A stretch of DNA of 23,700 nucleotides. Origin: a virus. The translations under genes were made by a program, and so were the position numbers. The notes under the pieces were generated by a model, which saw only the letters and a program-made list of their open reading frames with translations, did not search any database and had not been told where the DNA came from. The DNA is taken from positions 1 to 23,700 of the IMG/VR virus record IMGVR_UViG_3300042868_000904. One strand, 5' to 3'. Positions 20,689-23,700 of this stretch are shown here, in pieces (position 1 is the first letter of the stretch; each line of letters starts with the position of its first letter).

Positions 20689-22701
20689 TCATTTGATTTG
20701 GTTCCCTTGCGCATCAAAACGCACGCGGGTAGTTCCGCCGGGGCTTGCTGCGCCGGGGGCTTCTGGAATTGTAATACCAAACTGTCCGTAGATGGCTTTT
20801 GTTCGGTCGTTAATCTGCTTCTCAAGCGCAGCAATTTTTGCTCTGTTTGCAGAGCTTGGGATTTTCAGCAGCTCTTTCATGGCGGTCTGCCAGCCGTTGA
20901 TAGTTTCATCCCGTGCAGCCAACTGACTTGCCGCGTTAATTTTAGCAATTTCTTGATTGTCTCCACGCTGGGCAGCAGCAGCCATAGCTGCGCGATACGT
21001 CATATCCTGACCGCGTTTTGTAACGTCTGCTTGAAGGTCTTGCCCACGGACAGTACCCAATGTCGACAGTTTTTCCCGGTCAAACAACCGTGTGTTTTCA
21101 ACGTCTTTCTCACGAGCCGTTCCAACTTTGCCGGAAGTAGCAACTTTCTCAGCGCGTTGTGTGTCTTCAACCCCGCCCATCAACTCGTTGATTCGTTCAG
21201 CATGCGCCAAGTCAGCAGCACGTTTCTTCTCCGCCATGCTTGTGTATGCAGGGGCTAAGCCAGACAACCCTTTGGACTGACCGGACTTGCCAAGCATAGC
21301 GATGAGTTCATCCATGGGGGACAGTTGCGTTGCCGCATACTGTCGTTTAATCTCAGCAATACGATCAAGCTTGTTTTTACCTGCTGGCTCGTCTAGACCC
21401 AACCCTTTTTGAATGGCATTTTGCTCAGCAATAATAGACTCGATTGACCGCTCTTTAGGACTGTTCTTCAAAGCGTTCATCAACATTGCGTCGTAGCTGT
21501 CTGGAGCAGGTGCTGCGGGAGCCGCAGGAGGCGCATTAGGGTTTACCTTAGTAGCGTTAGGATTGACGTTTTGTGGAACGGCTGGGGGTTTAGGTCTAGC
21601 CGATGCTGGAATAAGGTTGGGGGATACGTTAATGCCGTTACCCATAGCAACAGGGGCAGCACGACGTCCTTCAGTACCCATGTCTGATGCGGGGGTTGTT
21701 GCCTTTAAACGGGCAGTCTCAGCCGGGGATTGATTGCTTACCTGTCCAGCAGCTTGTCCAGCACGGTATTTCTTAAGCGCATCACCCTCTTGGTCAATCA
21801 AAGACGCAAGACCTTGGCCCACTGCGGCACCACCGATAGTTCCTGCAACTGGGGCAATACCAGAACCCACCGCGCCGCCAACATAAGGCAGGGCAGTCTT
21901 ACTTGCAGTACGAAGAAACTGCTTTGCTTTCTCAGTGGTAGGCACATTGGAATCGTCGTAGAAATCTTTAGCGTCGTTGATACCGCTAAGTCCTTCATAA
22001 GCGCTTAGTCCAGCGCCCACAACTGGGATTGCTTTACCTTTAATAGACTGACCGGCGGCTTCTAGCATTGGGCGAGCTTTTTGCCCCACTTGGAACGCTT
22101 TGGGAGACGCGTTACCTTGGACTGTTTGCGCAGCGGGGGCGGCTTGTGCTGCGGGCTGTGAGCCTTGCGCGGCACGGAACATGTCTTTAATATTGTCTTG
22201 GGCAACGGCAGAGGACTTAACAAAATCCGTGTAGTCAATACCCATGTTCCGCAAGAACTTAATAAACTCAGGGCCAGCTTTAACCTTGTCTCCGGCAGCA
22301 AACGCAACGATACCGCCACCAGCCATCTTAATATTTGACTGCAGTTGGTTAAGCCCCGCCATTTGTGTAGGTCGAGGTTGGGCTTCAGGTTGTGGAGTTC
22401 CCGTAGGTACAGGCCCCCTCATGGGGCGTGGCTCCATCATTTGTTGTTGGGTAGCCCGTTGCTGCGCCATCTGAAGCCCTAACAATCCCGCCTTTTGTTC
22501 AACTTGTTCTTTGACGCTAGGCTGTTCGCCAGTTGCTGCACCTTGCAAGGCATTAGCCATCTCAGCGCGTTTAGTCTTAGCTTGCATTTCACCCGTAGCA
22601 AGCCATGGCGGAATCATGGATGGGTTTAAACCATCCGCATACTTCTTTAATTCCGCCAGTGGCAATGACTGTGCGTATTCTTGCGCTTTAACGAGATTCA
22701 T
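20689..22701 (-). CDS. Putative internal virion (ejection) protein, 670 aa
   Basis: A 670-aa Ala/Gln/Pro-rich protein. AAGGTGA precedes ATG 22701, and the stop is 8 bases before the giant gene. Residues 126-136 (KMAGGGIVAFA) are a glycine-rich hydrophobic motif that recurs in minor structural proteins of environmental phages. A second Gly-rich hydrophobic region (about 270-310, PYVGGAVGSGIAPVAG) could interact with membrane. A Pro/Ala/Asn linker lies near 375-410, and the C-terminal third is helical and charged. Position and size resemble T7 gp15, the middle core protein, but I see no sequence proof. It probably forms part of the DNA-ejection apparatus. Confidence 0.72.
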   Translation of the reverse strand: MNLVKAQEYAQSLPLAELKKYADGLNPSMIPPWLATGEMQAKTKRAEMANALQGAATGEQPSVKEQVEQKAGLLGLQMAQQRATQQQMMEPRPMRGPVPTGTPQPEAQPRPTQMAGLNQLQSNIKMAGGGIVAFAAGDKVKAGPEFIKFLRNMGIDYTDFVKSSAVAQDNIKDMFRAAQGSQPAAQAAPAAQTVQGNASPKAFQVGQKARPMLEAAGQSIKGKAIPVVGAGLSAYEGLSGINDAKDFYDDSNVPTTEKAKQFLRTASKTALPYVGGAVGSGIAPVAGTIGGAAVGQGLASLIDQEGDALKKYRAGQAAGQVSNQSPAETARLKATTPASDMGTEGRRAAPVAMGNGINVSPNLIPASARPKPPAVPQNVNPNATKVNPNAPPAAPAAPAPDSYDAMLMNALKNSPKERSIESIIAEQNAIQKGLGLDEPAGKNKLDRIAEIKRQYAATQLSPMDELIAMLGKSGQSKGLSGLAPAYTSMAEKKRAADLAHAERINELMGGVEDTQRAEKVATSGKVGTAREKDVENTRLFDREKLSTLGTVRGQDLQADVTKRGQDMTYRAAMAAAAQRGDNQEIAKINAASQLAARDETINGWQTAMKELLKIPSSANRAKIAALEKQINDRTKAIYGQFGITIPEAPGAASPGGTTRVRFDAQGNQIK

Positions 22702-22710
22702 AATTCACCT

Positions 22711-23700
22711 TCATCCCAATTTAAGGTTAGCCAATTTTTGATACAACGATGCAAGCCCACTGATATCTGTCTGAAGTTTGGATAAGGTATCTTGGTTTAC
22801 AGATGTTGTCGATGCCCCAATTGGCAGGTCAGTCAGCATCTTACGTTGGAATTCTAAATTAGTATAAGGACGAGCTTGTTGCTGTTCAAACTGAGCCTTA
22901 TCTGCGGCAATACCTTCAGACTCAATACCACGTTGTGCAGCGCCAGCAGACATCAGATCATTGAGGGATTTAAGCCCAAAGTCTGCGCTGTATCGGCGTG
23001 AGTCTTCAGTAGCTTTCTGAGTTTCTAAACCACGACCTTGTTCAGTATTAAACTGAGCCATGGCTTTGTCATAGGCGGTGTTGTATCCAGTGCCGGTAAT
23101 GTTGGCTAAGTTAGCGCCTAGAGCGCGTTGGGTTTCAGCATCCATAATGGCTCCGCGTGAGCCACCAAACGCGCCTGCTTGAGTCATTTTGCTTGCATTC
23201 TGCTGCTGGGTAATCTGGGATTGGCGACGAGCCTCATCAATCTGCGGCTGCAAAGATGCCGACAGGTAGGGGTTCATGTATTTGTTAGCGGCGCTTGCGT
23301 CAAACGTACCCGATGTAAATTTAGTTGGGTCGTATCCACCCTTGGTTACATCACTAATACCTGCAAATGCTTGCTGCTGCAAGTTAGACGCGCCTGCCGT
23401 CAATGGACCGCCATAAGTTTGCTGTGGGGCGCTGGTCAAAGCCTGTGTTTGGCCTAGCATATTTGTGACGTAATCGCCAGCCCATGGGGATAGGGTAGAG
23501 GTCTTGGACGTATCGAGTGGTATCCCACCTTCTTGAAACTTCTGCACGGAGCCACCACCGGCATAAGCCGCAGCCAAACCACCTGAAGCTGCCGCAAGGA
23601 ACTTATCGGGGTTAATCTTTTTACCCTGTTTTTTTGTGCCCGTACGAGCTTCGCGAATGCGGTCCATCATGGCGTACAGCTTTTGGGCACCAGCATCTGA
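22711..23700 (-). CDS. Minor virion protein, GAFGGSR type (5' end outside the window)
   Basis: At least 329 residues are visible; the frame stays open to the window edge (SDAGAQKLYA precedes the first internal ATG at 23670), so the true start lies upstream. AAYAGGGSVQKFQEGG is a Gly-rich motif like that in the next gene. The segment YMNPYLSASLQPQIDEARRQ, then NASKMTQAGAFGGSRGAI, then a Gln-rich helical repeat region (TAYDKAMAQFNTEQGR) matches a family of tailed-phage minor virion proteins that I recognise, often placed next to ejection proteins. It may correspond in position to T7 gp14. The stop is 9 bases before the next start, so the genes form one operon. Confidence 0.78.
   Translation of the reverse strand, partial: SDAGAQKLYAMMDRIREARTGTKKQGKKINPDKFLAAASGGLAAAYAGGGSVQKFQEGGIPLDTSKTSTLSPWAGDYVTNMLGQTQALTSAPQQTYGGPLTAGASNLQQQAFAGISDVTKGGYDPTKFTSGTFDASAANKYMNPYLSASLQPQIDEARRQSQITQQQNASKMTQAGAFGGSRGAIMDAETQRALGANLANITGTGYNTAYDKAMAQFNTEQGRGLETQKATEDSRRYSADFGLKSLNDLMSAGAAQRGIESEGIAADKAQFEQQQARPYTNLEFQRKMLTDLPIGASTTSVNQDTLSKLQTDISGLASLYQKLANLKLG

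Noticed and set aside
20602-21258. A 218-codon plus-strand open frame
   Set aside because: It lies opposite the 670-aa and giant virion genes. Its Cys/Phe/Ser-rich composition is that expected from reading the reverse of a coding strand, and it has no ribosome site or domain.
1-23700. Signs of a temperate prophage (integrase, attachment site, lysogeny control)
   Set aside because: No recombinase motif or att-like duplication was found; the single small HTH protein is not enough to infer lysogeny.

Overview
This window looks like part of the genome of a lytic-type tailed bacteriophage, probably short-tailed (podovirus-like) and from an aquatic or environmental source. The evidence is a dense block of small, overlapping unknown genes, a complete phage replication set on the plus strand, and large virion or DNA-ejection proteins on the minus strand. 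I see no integrase, repressor/Cro switch, rRNA, tRNA, CRISPR array or insertion sequence. The host cannot be read from the sequence. A near-consensus sigma70 promoter suggests that at least one operon uses the host RNA polymerase of a proteobacterium-like cell.

Region 1 (1-4970, plus strand) is an early-type cassette of about sixteen tightly packed genes, mostly shorter than 200 codons and often joined by ATGA, GTGA or TTGA overlaps. Most are phage families without a known function. Recognisable members are a DUF3150-like protein, a winged-helix-like protein, a zinc-ribbon HNH-associated protein and a DUF3310 protein (related to T7 gp1.7). An unusual A/T-rich double repeat occurs three times here, each time directly before an ATG.

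Region 2 (4950-14603, plus strand) is the DNA replication and recombination module. In order it holds a VRR-NUC nuclease, a family A DNA polymerase with proofreading domain, a Cas4/RecB-like PD-(D/E)XK nuclease, a small HNH endonuclease, a SNF2 helicase, a conserved phage protein, a four-cysteine candidate ssDNA-binding protein, a small HTH protein, and a fused primase-helicase. Control elements are visible: intrinsic terminators directly upstream of the SNF2 and primase-helicase genes, and a strong promoter with an embedded palindrome and structured leader downstream of the SNF2 gene.

Region 3 (14600-23700, minus strand) carries virion genes transcribed towards region 2. In transcription order these are a GAFGGSR-type minor virion protein (5' end cut by the window), a 670-aa glycine/alanine-rich protein, and a 2026-aa polyvalent protein with a HELGH metallopeptidase and an LPD38-like C-terminal region. 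The order and rising size recall the T7 internal core genes 14-15-16, so I read this as an ejection-protein module. The two transcription directions meet with stop codons overlapping by 4 bp, and a hairpin suited to stopping minus-strand transcription lies just beyond.
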